A stretch of DNA of 28,439 nucleotides. It comes from Nemertoderma westbladi. Lineage: Eukaryota; Xenacoelomorpha; Nemertodermatida; Nemertodermatidae. A program made the translations under genes and the position numbers. Location: assembly GCA_032718475.1 (NCBI GenBank), contig JAUCBJ010007823.1:1-28439 (forward strand), in the 5' to 3' direction. This document shows, piece after piece, positions 9,772 through 19,561 of this stretch. Under the pieces are notes generated by a model. The model saw nothing but the letters and a program-made list of their open reading frames with translations. It ran no database searches and was not told the DNA's origin. Position 1 is the first letter of the stretch; every line of letters starts with the position of its first letter.

Positions 9772-12610
9772 TTATAACAATCGATTAAATTTACAATAGG
9801 TTAGTAGATTTGCCTCCTTCAATCTAGACGTAAAAATATCTTTGTTGGATGAGTTCACTATGTCATCCGATAAATTATTCCAAATTGAAACAACTCGGTT
9901 ACTAAAACGAAATTTACTAATTTGGAGTCTAGCGTGATATTGAAACAGTTTAAAATCATGACCTCTTGTGTTAAGTGTACTCGCACCAGTGAAAAAGGAA
10001 TCAAAATCCAAATCAACACAATTGTGAATAATGGAGTATGTCATTTTTAAATCGAAAATTAACCTACGGACTTCTAGAGGTTGTAAGTCCAAAAACTGCA
10101 AACACTCCATGTAGGTTATATTACCTAGTCGGCATCGAGCAAATAACCTACGCGTGAAATAACGCTGGACTCTTTCGATCAGATCAATGGAGCCCAGTTG
10201 GAAAGGGGACCATACGGGAGTACAATATTCTACCAGCGGCCGAACGTACGCTTTATATGCCGTTAATAAAGCTTTTACATTACTGGTATGGAAGCACCTA
10301 AAAATTAAATTTGCGATCTTAAAACCTTTAGCAGCTTGAACTTTACAATGTCGATCGAATTTTAAATTATCGCTAAAAGTTACGCCTAAATCTCTACATT
10401 CTGTATCGGGCTTAAGTAACCTACCGTTAAGAAAATATTGTTTCGGGACATCTATTTGTTTACTCACCAAAATGAACTACAGTGCACTTGTGAGCCGCTA
10501 TAGTAAGTTGCCATTCGGCTGTCCACTTCTCCAGACTATGAAGTGCTGCGTGAAGCAAATCGCTATCAGATGAACGCGCGTGTATTTTTAAGTCATCTGC
10601 AAATAGATCACAGGAAACGTTTTCTAGTTGTGCAGGAAGATCGTTTACATATAGCAGGAACAATAGCGGCCCCAGTACACTGCCTTGTACAGTACCAGAT
10701 ATAACCTTTACAAATTCCGAGGTACTATTACCAACAACTACACATTGTCTACGATCACTAAGGAACGCACCAATCCAAAGTAATAAGTTACCAGTAATTC
10801 CGTAACTAGCTAATTTGTGGATCAATTTATTGTGCACAACCGAATCGAATGCTTTGGCTAAGTCAATGTACACCACTTCAACTTTATGGCGAAAGTCTAA
10901 TACCTTAAACCATTCGTTTGAACAGGTTAAAAGCTGGGTGCATGTGGATCGACGTTTCATGAATCCATGTTGCGCCTTTGTTATAATTTTATTCGTTCGT
11001 AAGTAATCAGCTAGTTCGGATTTAACACAGAGTTCCATTAGCTTGCACGCTACACAGGTAAGTGAAACTGGGCGGTAATTGTATGGGTCAGTGGGGTTGC
11101 CCTTCTTAAATATCGGCACAATATTTGCAGTTAACCACACAGTAGGTAATGCATGAGTGACAAACGAGACATTAAATATAACAGACAACGGACTACATAA
11201 ACAACGAGCTAACTTAGAATACATGAAGCTAGGTAAACCATCTGGAGTATTACTCACTTTCGCATTAATTTTACGAAGTATAGTATACACGTTTAAGGGA
11301 GACAAATTGATTGTTGATTTACTAATATTATTAGGCACTCTATGATTAAAAATTGGTAGTGTCATTATCTAATGTAAAGTTTTCAGAAAAAACCTGAGAT
11401 AAAATTTTGGACTTAGTACAATCATCGACAACAGTGTCCCCTTTAAATTTCAAGGGTGAAATACCAGATCGGTTGTGTCTCTTACTGTTTACAAATTGAA
11501 ATATTGCATCCGGCTTTCCAGAACTAAGCACATGGTTTTCACGAATGCATTCAGCTCTAAACGCCGCTCTCGCAGTGGCTTTAGCACAACGTTTGTATTC
11601 AGACATTCCATTTATGGTGTGTCTGCGGCGCCATAATGCTTTTTTATTTTTCTGAAGTTTTCTCACATAGGCCGGTAACAGCTTAGTTCTGGAATTGACC
11701 TTGAACATTTTAAATGGCACAAATTTATCAATACCAGATTTTAGTGCATCACTAAGAACAGACCAGTACTCATTAACAGTATTACAATTACCAAACGCAT
11801 TTCGAAAATTATTACGGTCAATAAACTTTGAAAAATCTGCATAGTTAGCGTGTCTAAAATCATAATAACCTAATTTAAGTTCAATTGACTCTGTCTGATT
11901 AGGTGACAAAATACTAAAACACACACTAGAGTGGTCGCTAGTGGAAAAGGGCGTTGTGACAAATACATCAGAGATAAACAAATCATCTGAAGAAAAAACT
12001 AAATCTAATGTGTTGTCAAAGCGTGTGGGTTCATGTTGCAATTGAGTTAACCCATTTTCTAGAGAAAAATTAGCAAATAAATTATATAACTCGGTATCAG
12101 GATGATCATAATTTTTCCAATTCAACGACGGCAAGTTAAAATCGCCAAATATAGCTACGGGATGTTCAGTATCACATAGCTCAGTCAGGCAGCGACATAA
12201 ACTCTAGTCTTTAGCAGAAGACCATGATTCCGATGAAGTCTGGGGTCGGTATACACACACCAACCTAGACGGCGTATGTCCCACAAGATCCAAGGCTACA
12301 ACTTCAAGATGGGTAAAGTCATCTTTATCAAAAACAGATTTTATCTTAACGACTTCTATTCCCTTCCTTACCAAGATGGCAACCCCTCCTCCTGTAGTAC
12401 CCGAGCGATCCTGTCGATAGACATTGTAGTTCTCGCCGCCATTTATCATTCGATCTGTGAAGGACTCCATCATCCACGTCTCCGTAATTCCAACTACATC
12501 ATATTTACCCTCCTTTAGAAATAAATGCAGTTCCGGCAATTTATTTCCCAAGGACTGCGCATTAAAGACGGTACAGTCCACGAATGGGCGGACGCGACTT
12601 TCTCCCTGTT
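9772..12610 (-). pseudogene. LINE ORF2: endonuclease and reverse transcriptase (lesioned)
   Basis: This is the replication protein of the LINE. The apurinic-type endonuclease comes first: FNAQSLGNKLPEL, GITETWMM, DRSGTTGGGVAIL (12581-12207), FGDFNLPSLNW (about 12140) and STSDHSSVCFS (about 11930). The reverse transcriptase follows: YRPVSLT, HGFMKRRSTCTQLL, VVYIDLAKAFDSV, GTVQGSVLGPLLF and the catalytic LFADDLKI (about 10600). The C-terminal region is DLGVTFSDNLKFDRH and YVRPLVEYCTPVWSP (10400-10220). Three lesions break it: a TAG at 12204-12206, a +1 shift at an A5/T5 run (11348-11352), and a one-base shift near 10462-10470. The frame is open into the ORF1 stop region with no obvious ATG, so the start is unresolved. 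Confidence 0.9.
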
Positions 12611-13029
12611 TCAGTTTCCCTGGTTCGGTACGGTGGTATCTCGAGGTGTGGGAGGGACTGAACGAGGTGAATCCGATCCCGTTCCCATTCCCGATGCTCC
12701 GTCAAACTGAGAAGCTGGGGTCGATGTGTCGGTGTGGTTAGGAATGGGGGCGGCGGGGGGCAGCGAATTTAATCGAGCTGCGTTTTTAGGGCGGGATTGT
12801 CGACGGAGGAACGCCTGTTTGGACTGTAACTTAGTTAGATCATTGTCAATAAATATATGACTGGTGTTGGTTGACTTATTCAGTTTTACTTTTTCTTTAA
12901 GAACGCGAGACTTGCAGTCTATATTGGTAGCCTGAACAATAATCATTGACGATTTATTCTCGTATTGATGGCGCCGATATAGAACCTTTTCTACACAACC
13001 CTCGATGATCCCCAATCAGTAAGGGAAAA

Positions 13030-13190
13030 TACCCCGAATTGGGGTACAGCTCTATACCCAGAATCGGTGTTATAGTGGAAAATAGTGACACCGATTCGAG
13101 ATTTTCAGTAGAAAGCTATACCCCGAATTGGTGTTCTACTAGAAAATCTCCAGGCAGCGGAAAAAATTAGGTATACCCCGAATCGGGGTA
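13030..13190. repeat. Left cluster of ACCCCGAATCGGGGT-type palindromes in beta
   Basis: Five variants at about 13032, 13056, 13088, 13121 and 13175, spaced 25-55 bp apart. The outermost is part of the terminal repeat. Confidence 0.85.
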
Positions 13191-13638
13191 TAGGAGTTAT
13201 TTAGTTCCCTGTGAAATCTGTAAAGTGGAACCTGTCAATCAATCATATTATGATTACAATGGCTATTCTTCATTGGCACTGGCTGACTGAGTGCCGATTG
13301 GCGCTATATTGTGTTTGTGTACATATAATACTGTAATATTATGGCGCAATTCCTGGTGTTAATTTTAACATACGATTCTAATAAATGACTCTTGTCACTA
13401 AAAGTGTTGTAAAATAAAATCAATCCTGAGTTAATTTCATTTTACGACTTTATAGATTAATTAATTATTGTGTACCTCTGGGTAGTGTATTATGTTAGGC
13501 CTATCAAAGCAATTCATAAAAATTAAAAGTAAATAATAATTAATTAGAAAAACTATCTAAAAAAATTATATTATTATTATTACATATTTGTATTTCCTGT
13601 TAGCCTACTCTTCTTACTGTCTTCTGGTCTTAGCAGAA

Positions 13639-13740
13639 TAAATCTATCGAATAAATCTATCTATAGCTATCAGCTAGGTGCTAGGGCCATAAATCTATCG
13701 AATAAATCTATCTATAGCTATCAGCTAGGTGCTAGGGCCA
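13639..13740. repeat. 51-bp tandem duplication in beta
   Basis: Two almost identical copies (13639 and 13690) containing TAAATCTATCGAATAAATCT and AGCTATCAGCTAGGTGCTAG. Confidence 0.95.
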
Positions 13741-13801
13741 ATGTCAATATGTACATACATACAGCCAATATTGTGCACATACATACTTACATAAGCCTAC
13801 C

Positions 13802-14425
13802 TACTCGGCTCAATCAGTTCGACTCGGCTCAATCAGTTCAACTCGGCTCGATTGGTTCGACTCGGCTGAATCAATCATGGTTCGACTTGGCTTGATTGGT
13901 TCGACATGGCTTGATCGGTTCGATTCAGCTCAATTGGTTCGTCTCCGCTCGATTGGTTCCATCAGGCTCAATCGGTTTGATCTGGCTCGATCAGTTTGAC
14001 TCGGTTCGACTTGGTTCGATCAGTTCGACTCGGCTCCTTAGGTTTGACTCGGCTCGATAGCTTTGACACGGCTCGATAAGTTCGACTCAGCTCGATAGGT
14101 TCGGCTCTATCAGTCCCACTCGACAGGTTCGTTCCAGCTCAATCAGTCCAAGACGGCATGATCCGGCTCAATCAGTTCGACTCTGCTCAATGGGTTCGAC
14201 ACGGCTCAATAGGTTCGACTTGGCTCAATAGGTTCGGCTCGGCTCAAACGGTCCGACTCATCTTGATCTGGCTCAATTGGTGTGACTCGGCTTGATGGGT
14301 TCGACTCGGTTCGATAGGTTCAACTTGGCTCGATAGGTTTGTCTCAGCTCGATAGGTTCAACTCAGCTCGATAGGTTCGACTCGGCTCCATCAGTTCGAC
14401 TCGGCTTGATTGGATCGATACGGCT
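13802..14425. repeat. 19-bp minisatellite in beta, about 33 units
   Basis: The consensus unit is GACTCGGCTCGATAGGTTC, with many diverged copies and some length variants. Joined units give GGTTCGACTCG, close to the pol III B-box consensus. No coding role is visible. Confidence 0.9.
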
Positions 14426-14709
14426 TTCTTAAATAGCGAAATTTATTACCCTTTTTAATTATTATAATGTATTTGTAATAAATAAAAAAATATATTTTTT
14501 TAAATCTTATTTTATTTTTTTTTTAATTTTAATTTTATTTTTCAATTTATTTTTTTTGCTAATGTCTCGCAACACCGTTTGCGGCTCGGCCCGAGGAATA
14601 ACCATTATGCTAATTGTAAATGCGTCTTGGCTGCTTTTATGGCTCGTCCCAATAGCCACTCTGATCAACTAACAGCATGGGAAATAGCTTACAAATAAAT
14701 CAGGTAATA
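14426..14709. other. A/T-rich part of beta
   Basis: Long T and A runs (14450-14560) followed by non-repetitive sequence. No gene is seen. Confidence 0.5.
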
Positions 14710-14919
14710 AACACAGTGTATGGATGATAGAAATGAAATAAAATATCGAGGGTCTTTAGCTGGTTTATTATATTAATTAAAGACAGAAAGATAATAGTCT
14801 GATGCAGAAACCGTTGAAAACGTTTACTAGTGTTATCTTTAATTAATATACTATAAACCAGCTAAAGACAGAAAGACCCTCAATATTATATTTGATTTCT
14901 ATCATCCATACACTATGTT
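14710..14919. repeat. Long hairpin inside beta
   Basis: The left arm (14710-14782, ACACAGTGTATGGATGATAG... to TTAATTAAAGA) pairs with the right arm (14836-14919) apart from small gaps, with a loop of about 53 bp. It may be a small foldback element nested in beta; no target duplication was fixed. Confidence 0.8.
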
Positions 14920-15984
14920 ACAGTTGTTTAATGCTTATCACGTAATCCGTTCGTGTAATAAACACAGTTCGTTGAACCTGCCGGCAATATGATATCTATT
15001 GTCAATACATTATTCATATTCAGTAGATAATAGTAGGTAGTTATTCAGTTATTAGTCTGTGATTGGATGGAAGCAAGCAAGATGGAGTTCTAGCTAGGCT
15101 GAATTAAGAAGGCTAATCTACCTATAAGTGGTCTATGGAAATATGTGTCCAGCGTGGATAATTCAACAATAAATATCACTTAAATCATTTCAATCAATTA
15201 AAAACATGCATTCTTAACATTAATTTCTTAAATTAATTAAAGACTTTGATGGAATGGGTTATAGAGATTAGAGACTCTAGCAATTTAATATTTATATAAG
15301 AATAAGTTATTCTTACCATGTAAAATAATTAGTTCCCACTTGTAGAACCGCTAAAAATCAGCTGAAATTAGTATTTTGTGCAAAAAGCCAAAACATGTAA
15401 ATTTCTCGACACCCTTTGGTCTAAGATTTTCAAACTTTTTTTTCACCAACTAGAGAACATTTCATTCGATACCTGTTTCACAGTGTTTCATTAAATGCTC
15501 GTGCGGCCAAGCCATTTTGTGGACAAACAAGGCCCTCCAGCCCGCCACATAGATAGATATATCCCAAATTTCTTTCAGCCTCCAACTTCGTACAAAAAGG
15601 CAGGTTCGTTATTACTTAATACTTTCCATAGCACACACTATTCTCCATTGCCCACTGAGACAGACATTAGGAGAGCCATCCCAGTTAACACATGGACTGT
15701 CATTATATTATTATTATAGTATTATAGTTATAATATTATTATAGTAATATTATATATAGATATAATTGCAATTTGTCTAACAATAAGCACTAAAACGTAG
15801 TATACATTAATTACAATGACAAAGTACGTATAATAACTAACAATAATACAATATGAAATCACCAAATATACTCGCATCGCAAATATATTAAATATTTTAA
15901 TTAATTTGTTACTTTATATAATATTAATTCTAATTAAAATATAAATTACATCAGGAAAATCCATTGAAAAATATAAATAACGAC
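14920..15984. other. Interior of beta, no gene seen
   Basis: AT-rich sequence with TATTATTATAG-type low complexity near 15705-15760. No conserved protein stretch is recognised on either strand. Confidence 0.5.
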
Positions 15985-15989
15985 TAGAA

Positions 15990-16415
15990 AATATACACCG
16001 AATCGGTGTCTGAGTGGAAAAAAAGAGCCGATTCGGTGTATTTTCGAGAAAATTGAATTCCTGAATCGGTGTACTAGAAAATATTGACCCCGAATCGGTG
16101 CTCTGCAGGCTGTATGAAAATATCGCAAGCCCCGATTCGGGGTACAGGGAGTCCTGGATACCCTGATTCGGGGTACAATTTACATTAGATTTTCCGGTAC
16201 AATATTGAAGCCGGAAGATTTCATTATTACTCCAAAGTTTTCTTATTTGTAGAACATATAAATGTATATTCGAATATGTTAAAACGAAATTGCGGAATTA
16301 AAATCTTCACATGCGGAAATTAAGGAGAAAAAATGTCTATGGGAGACCCCAGAATCTGGGCATTACAAAACCCAGAATCAGGGTTTGCCTCTATGCCCCG
16401 ATTCGGGGTATTTTC
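15990..16415. repeat. Right cluster of CCGAATCGG-type palindromes in beta
   Basis: About nine variants (around 15995, 16028, 16063, 16088, 16130, 16163, 16345, 16371 and 16394), the last within the terminal repeat. Core forms include CACCGAATCGGTG and CCCCGATTCGGGG. Confidence 0.85.
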
Positions 16416-16707
16416 CCTTACTGCCAATTCCGCGCTGATGAATTGGTTGACCACCCTGACGTCCGTCTCCTTATCTTCCGGGAGGGTCAGCCCCCGAATG
16501 ACAAAATTCTTCTCCCTTTTCTGTTGTTCCCGGAGTTCTATCCCAACGTCGTCAACCGTAATTAGGTTTTCCTGAGGGACAGTTTTTTTCCCGGTTCTTC
16601 CCCTGGTAGCTGGAGGAACCTCCGACTACGGGATTGCCGAATCATCGATTCTAGCCGACAGCTCACTTCTGATGGTCGTTCCGAGGGAACATATATCATC
16701 TTTTAAG

Positions 16708-17138
16708 TAGGGCTCGATCAGAGTTGGGATTTGGCCGGAGCCGGAGCAGGAGCCGGAGTTGGACAATTTGGCCGGAAAGTAAAGTCAGTAAATGGCTGCA
16801 GTGGTACAGTTACAGTGTACAATCATAGCATTTACAACAATTTTTTTACAGTAGGGCCTATCTGTAATAGTCTGCTAGTCAGCCAGCTGGCCAGTACCGG
16901 TACTGCAGTACAGTCAGTCAGTCATTGACTAAGTAAATACTGCAGTATTATGCTTGATAGTGAAGCTGTACTACAGTACTTAGGCCTATAGTGTAAATAA
17001 TTGTTCAGATTAGAATATGTATGAAATATAATACTTTATTAAAAAATTAACTCCGGCAATATTTTTACCGGAGCCGGAGCAGGAGCCGGAGGTGCCAAAA
17101 TGGCCGGAGCCGGAGGCCGGAGCTCCGATCGAGCCCTA
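16708..17138. mobile_element. 431-bp hAT-type element in the LINE ORF1, TSD CTTTTAAG
   Basis: The ends are TAGGGCTCGATC(A/G)GAG and its complement. The 8-bp duplication CTTTTAAG lies at 16700-16707 and 17139-17146. GCCGGAGCCGGAGC motifs lie inside both ends. The ends differ from those of the 824-bp hAT family (TAGGGTTCGACCGGAG) by a few substitutions, so the two are sister families probably moved by the same transposase. It is non-autonomous. The ORF1 frame is kept when it and one duplication are removed. Confidence 0.92.
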
Positions 17139-18144
17139 CTTTTAAGGTTGTCTGCATACGCGATAATAATTCCCCCATAGAAGTCGAGGATTCCGATTCA
17201 ACCGAAAGCTTACCCTTTGATTCGCATCCCGAGCACACGATTTTACAGTATTTACATTTCGCCAAAACTTTTAATTCAGCGACAGATATATTAAGGCACT
17301 CTGTGTGGATCCAGGACCCACAGATCTCGCACCCCAAACAGTTATTACCAACTACTGGTTTGCAGCAATGCGGACAGGTGTTGGTTTTGGAGCAACCCAT
17401 ATTATGATCTTCAAAAGCCTTTTTATCGACAAACAAGGCCGAACAGGAGTCACAGTTGAAAAGTTTCGACATATCAATCGATCTTGATTTGCGACGATCC
17501 GCCATAACCATTATATATCAAATACCAATATAATTTACAATTCAGTGTTAGGAGTTCAGTACCGGTATGCAATCGGTACATTCAGTTCAAACACGTATAG
17601 AAGATAATTTTATTATTTTTGTATTTCTATCTACGGTATATATATACGGTATATATACGGCCTTATATATACGGTCATTCGGGTACTGCCTGACAGCTGG
17701 ACAGCCTGGCTGATGTACTAGCTAACTGGCAGACTGGATTGGAATGGATAATTCTGTTACTGCAGTACTGGTAGCAATTAAAGTTAGGTCTTGTAGTCTT
17801 GGGTAAGTGGAAGACTGTCAGACTCATAGGCCTACAGCTGTACAGCGAAAGACAGTCAGACAACAGGACAATGCAACAGCAATAGGAATAGGCAGATAGG
17901 CCTACAGTGTTTAGCCTACGGCCATACCGTAATACATTCGGCAGTACAGTCTGCCAGTACACGTTGATCAGTTCGCAGACAGACGTCCGGTGTCTGGCTG
18001 TATGTTTGCCTTGCCTATCCATGTAGCTATGCATCGTGCAGCACAAATACTTTTTGCCGGAGCTCCTGCACCTAATTTGACCGGAGCCGGACCGGAGCCG
18101 GACATGCCAAGTCCGGCCGGAGCCGGAGCTCCGGTCGAACCCTA

Positions 18145-18152
18145 CTGTACTG
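18145..18152. repeat. Right target-site duplication CTGTACTG (inner hAT)
   Basis: Matches 6102-6109 exactly. Confidence 0.9.
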
Positions 18153-18370
18153 CCGTAATACAGTTGGCAGTACAGTCTGCCAGTAGACATTGATCAGTTC
18201 GCAGACGGACGTCCGGTGTCTGGCTGTATGTTTGCCTTGCCTATCCATGTAGCTATGCATCATGCAGTACAAATACTTTCTGCCGGAGCTCCTACACCTA
18301 ATTTGACCGGAGCCGGACCGGAGCCGGACATGCCAAGTCCGGCCGGAGCCGGAGCTCCGGTCGAACCCTA

Positions 18371-18378
18371 CTTATTAT
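18371..18378. repeat. Right target-site duplication CTTATTAT (outer hAT)
   Basis: Matches 5496-5503 exactly. Confidence 0.9.
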
Positions 18379-18900
18379 GTGGAGACCCCAACACGTTAAT
18401 CAGTTAATCCCGTTTCATTATCCATCCGATTTCAAATACCCTCCCTGATGTATGGAAAAATTAGAAGAGATGGTGGTAGCATCAACTTGTAGTATTTCTT
18501 TCTGATAGGGCTCCCATAAGCTTAGACGAAATCGTAGCGTGTACCGGTACTGTAGTAAGCCCTAGCAGCAGCTGCAGTTGGCAAACCTGGCATTGCTACC
18601 AGTTTCCACCAAATATAATTTGTAATTAAATATTTCTTGTAGCATAATCTAATCTAGTCCTAAAGACTCTAAAGTCCTGGGTACATAAGGCTGTAAGGTT
18701 AGACATAACATGAATGTAAACTAAACAATATGCTAAAAGTAAATTACAAAGTACCTAGAATGCTAGAATGTACCATTATATTCTAAGTACAGTTACATTG
18801 AAGATACATACAGAGAGCTGCAAAGGTAACTTTCCATAACTTAATAGCTGTCTGGCTGTCTCTCATCTGTTATGCTTCATGTACATTTAAGTTAGATTCT
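18379..18900. other. Right interior of element alpha, no gene seen
   Basis: Non-coding, AT-rich sequence that continues alpha after the nested hAT elements. No transposase remnant is recognised. Confidence 0.5.
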
Positions 18901-18904
18901 CAAT

Positions 18905-19190
18905 GTCGTGTCCAAAATTGGACGTAAAGTCCAATATTGGACTTTTGTAAAAATTCAAAGCCTTATAAAAAAAAAAGTTCCCCCTGGTGAATTTCAGGTC
19001 CCCCTGTTCAAAACTCTTATTTTTTGATATATTTTCGATTAAAAGAAAAAAATCCCGCCCGATCCAATTACCGAAGGCCCTGGAACAATTGGCTGATTTG
19101 AAGTCCAATATTGGACTCACAGAAGTCCAATTTTGGACTTGAACTGGAGTCGAAGTCCAATTTTGGACTCAAGTCCAATTTTTGACTTCT
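18905..19190. repeat. Right cluster of GTCCAATATTGGAC-type palindromes in alpha
   Basis: Variants at about 18915-18945, 19100-19140 and 19153-19185 (AAGTCCAATATTGGACTT, AAGTCCAATTTTGGACTT and similar), matching those at 4470-4540. Confidence 0.85.
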
Positions 19191-19204
19191 CACCGACTGA
19201 CAGT

Positions 19205-19557
19205 AGGCCTATCTGCCTATTACAGTATTACTTCTGTCAGTCTGTACTTATTAGTCAGATTGTCAGATAGTAGGTCAACGGGTCAACCGAGTGCCAGACT
19301 GTTTTTAAATACAGATGTGATTAAATTGCGAGCAGGCTGGCAGGCGAGCGTAGCGAGCTAGAAAATTTTAACATTTGTAGTAGGCCAACCAGCCTACCAA
19401 CCTGCCAACTGCAACTGTTTTTAAATACAGAATGTAATTTTGGATTAAATTAAGACAGTAAGAGCGTAGCGAGCATGAGAATGTCAGAATGTGGTTTTAT
19501 ATTGCTCTGTTGCTGTATTGGTTTGATTTGAACAATTGAAACAACTCATGCTGTCAT
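19205..19557. other. Spacer between alpha and the long-arm inverted element
   Basis: Two GAGCGTAGCGAGC words (19345 and 19460) and two TGTTTTTAAATACAGA words (19300 and 19418) suggest an old duplicated or repeat-derived segment. No gene is seen. Confidence 0.45.
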
Positions 19558-19561
19558 GTAG

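Larger units (their letters stand above)
13017..16423. mobile_element. Element beta: 3.4-kb insert in the LINE ORF1, 5-bp TSD CCAAT
   Basis: Both ends read inward as CAGTAAGGGAAAATACCCCG. CCAAT flanks it at 13012-13016 and 16424-16428. The LINE reading frame runs on exactly when the element and one CCAAT are removed, which fixes the borders. About 14 near-palindromes of the ACCCCGAATCGGGGT type crowd the two ends. The interior holds a 51-bp duplication, a 19-bp minisatellite and a long hairpin, but no recognisable transposase. Superfamily unknown; the layout resembles alpha. Confidence 0.9.
12609..17511 (-). pseudogene. LINE ORF1: PHD-like finger nucleic-acid binding protein, split by two inserts
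   Basis: Three coding blocks remain: 17511 to about 17147, 16699 to 16429, and 13011 to 12609. Block 1 starts with ATG and carries a Cys/His array: CDSC, then CPHC, CEICGSWIHTEC, CKYC and CSGC, a PHD-type zinc finger as in CR1-group ORF1 proteins. Block 2 contains REQQKREKNFVIRGLTLPED, typical of the basic stretch before the RNA-binding domain. Block 3 has IIVQATNIDCKSRVLKEKVK and IFIDNDLTKLQ, the RNA-binding domain signature of LINE ORF1 proteins. The frame is continuous across both insertion points once each insert and one target duplication are left out. One stop (TAG at 16626-16628) interrupts block 2. Confidence 0.85.
9285..17632 (-). mobile_element. CR1/L2-like LINE, nearly full length, with two inserts
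   Basis: Removing element beta and the 431-bp hAT leaves about 4.5 kb with a short 5' leader (about 17632-17512), ORF1 and ORF2 that overlap by a few bases at the ORF1 stop, and an AT-rich 3' region ending in A/T runs near 9285-9340. The boundaries are approximate, set by where similarity to the outer hAT copy stops (left, ...CTATATTA) and resumes (right, ...TATATATACGG). No target duplication could be fixed. ORF1 starting with a PHD-like finger, the EN and RT order and the FADD motif fit the CR1/L2 group; the clade is not certain. Few lesions are present (one stop in ORF1; one stop and two frameshifts in ORF2), suggesting fairly recent insertion. Confidence 0.85.
6110..18144. mobile_element. 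Inner hAT copy inserted into its own sister copy
   Basis: The ends TAGGGTTCGACCGGAGC...CCGGTCGAACCCTA are those of the surrounding element, with their own exact 8-bp target duplication. Its own DNA (6110-6158, 9020 to about 9284, about 17633-18144) adds up to about 825 bp and aligns along its length with the outer copy: the GCAACCTAAAAGTGCC block, the poly-G run, CTGCCTGACAGCTGGACAGC and the right-end GCCAAGTCCGGCCGGAGC block. It was later hit by element gamma and by the LINE. No transposase is present. Confidence 0.9.
5504..18370. mobile_element. Outer hAT-type non-autonomous element, split by nested inserts
   Basis: The ends are TAGGGTTCGACCGGAGC on the left and its reverse complement on the right, with a perfect 8-bp target duplication. 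Both features fit the hAT superfamily (T/CAGRG ends, 8-bp duplications). The element's own DNA is 5504-6109 plus 18153-18370, about 824 bp, with no transposase. CCGGAGCCGG motifs crowd both ends. A sister copy of the same family (6110-18144) sits inside it. A G39 run at 5644-5682 matches a G22 run at the same place in the sister copy. Confidence 0.9.
4454..19199. mobile_element. Element alpha: outermost DNA transposon of the nest
   Basis: Both ends read inward as CAGTCGGTGAGAAGTCAAAA and stay identical for 29 bases. They are flanked by ACAGT, giving a 5-bp target duplication. Without the nested insert (5504-18378) the element is about 1.87 kb. Inside both ends lie several near-palindromes of the form AAGTCCAATATTGGACTT (4470-4540 and 18905-19190), plausible transposase-binding sites. 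No transposase is recognised, so it looks non-autonomous. Its only coding scrap is a LINE fragment at 4965-5290. The superfamily is uncertain; a hAT-related group with 5-bp duplications is one possibility. Confidence 0.75.

Noticed and set aside
13802-14425. tRNA-like genes suggested by many GGTTCGA words
   Set aside because: No cloverleaf or A box is found; the words come from the 19-bp minisatellite.
9285-17632. A target-site duplication for the LINE
   Set aside because: The flanks are TATATA-rich and several short matches are possible, so none can be chosen.
17990-18407. Two near-identical small proteins starting MSGCMFALPIHVAMH
   Set aside because: They are the right ends of the two nested hAT copies, which carry no genes.
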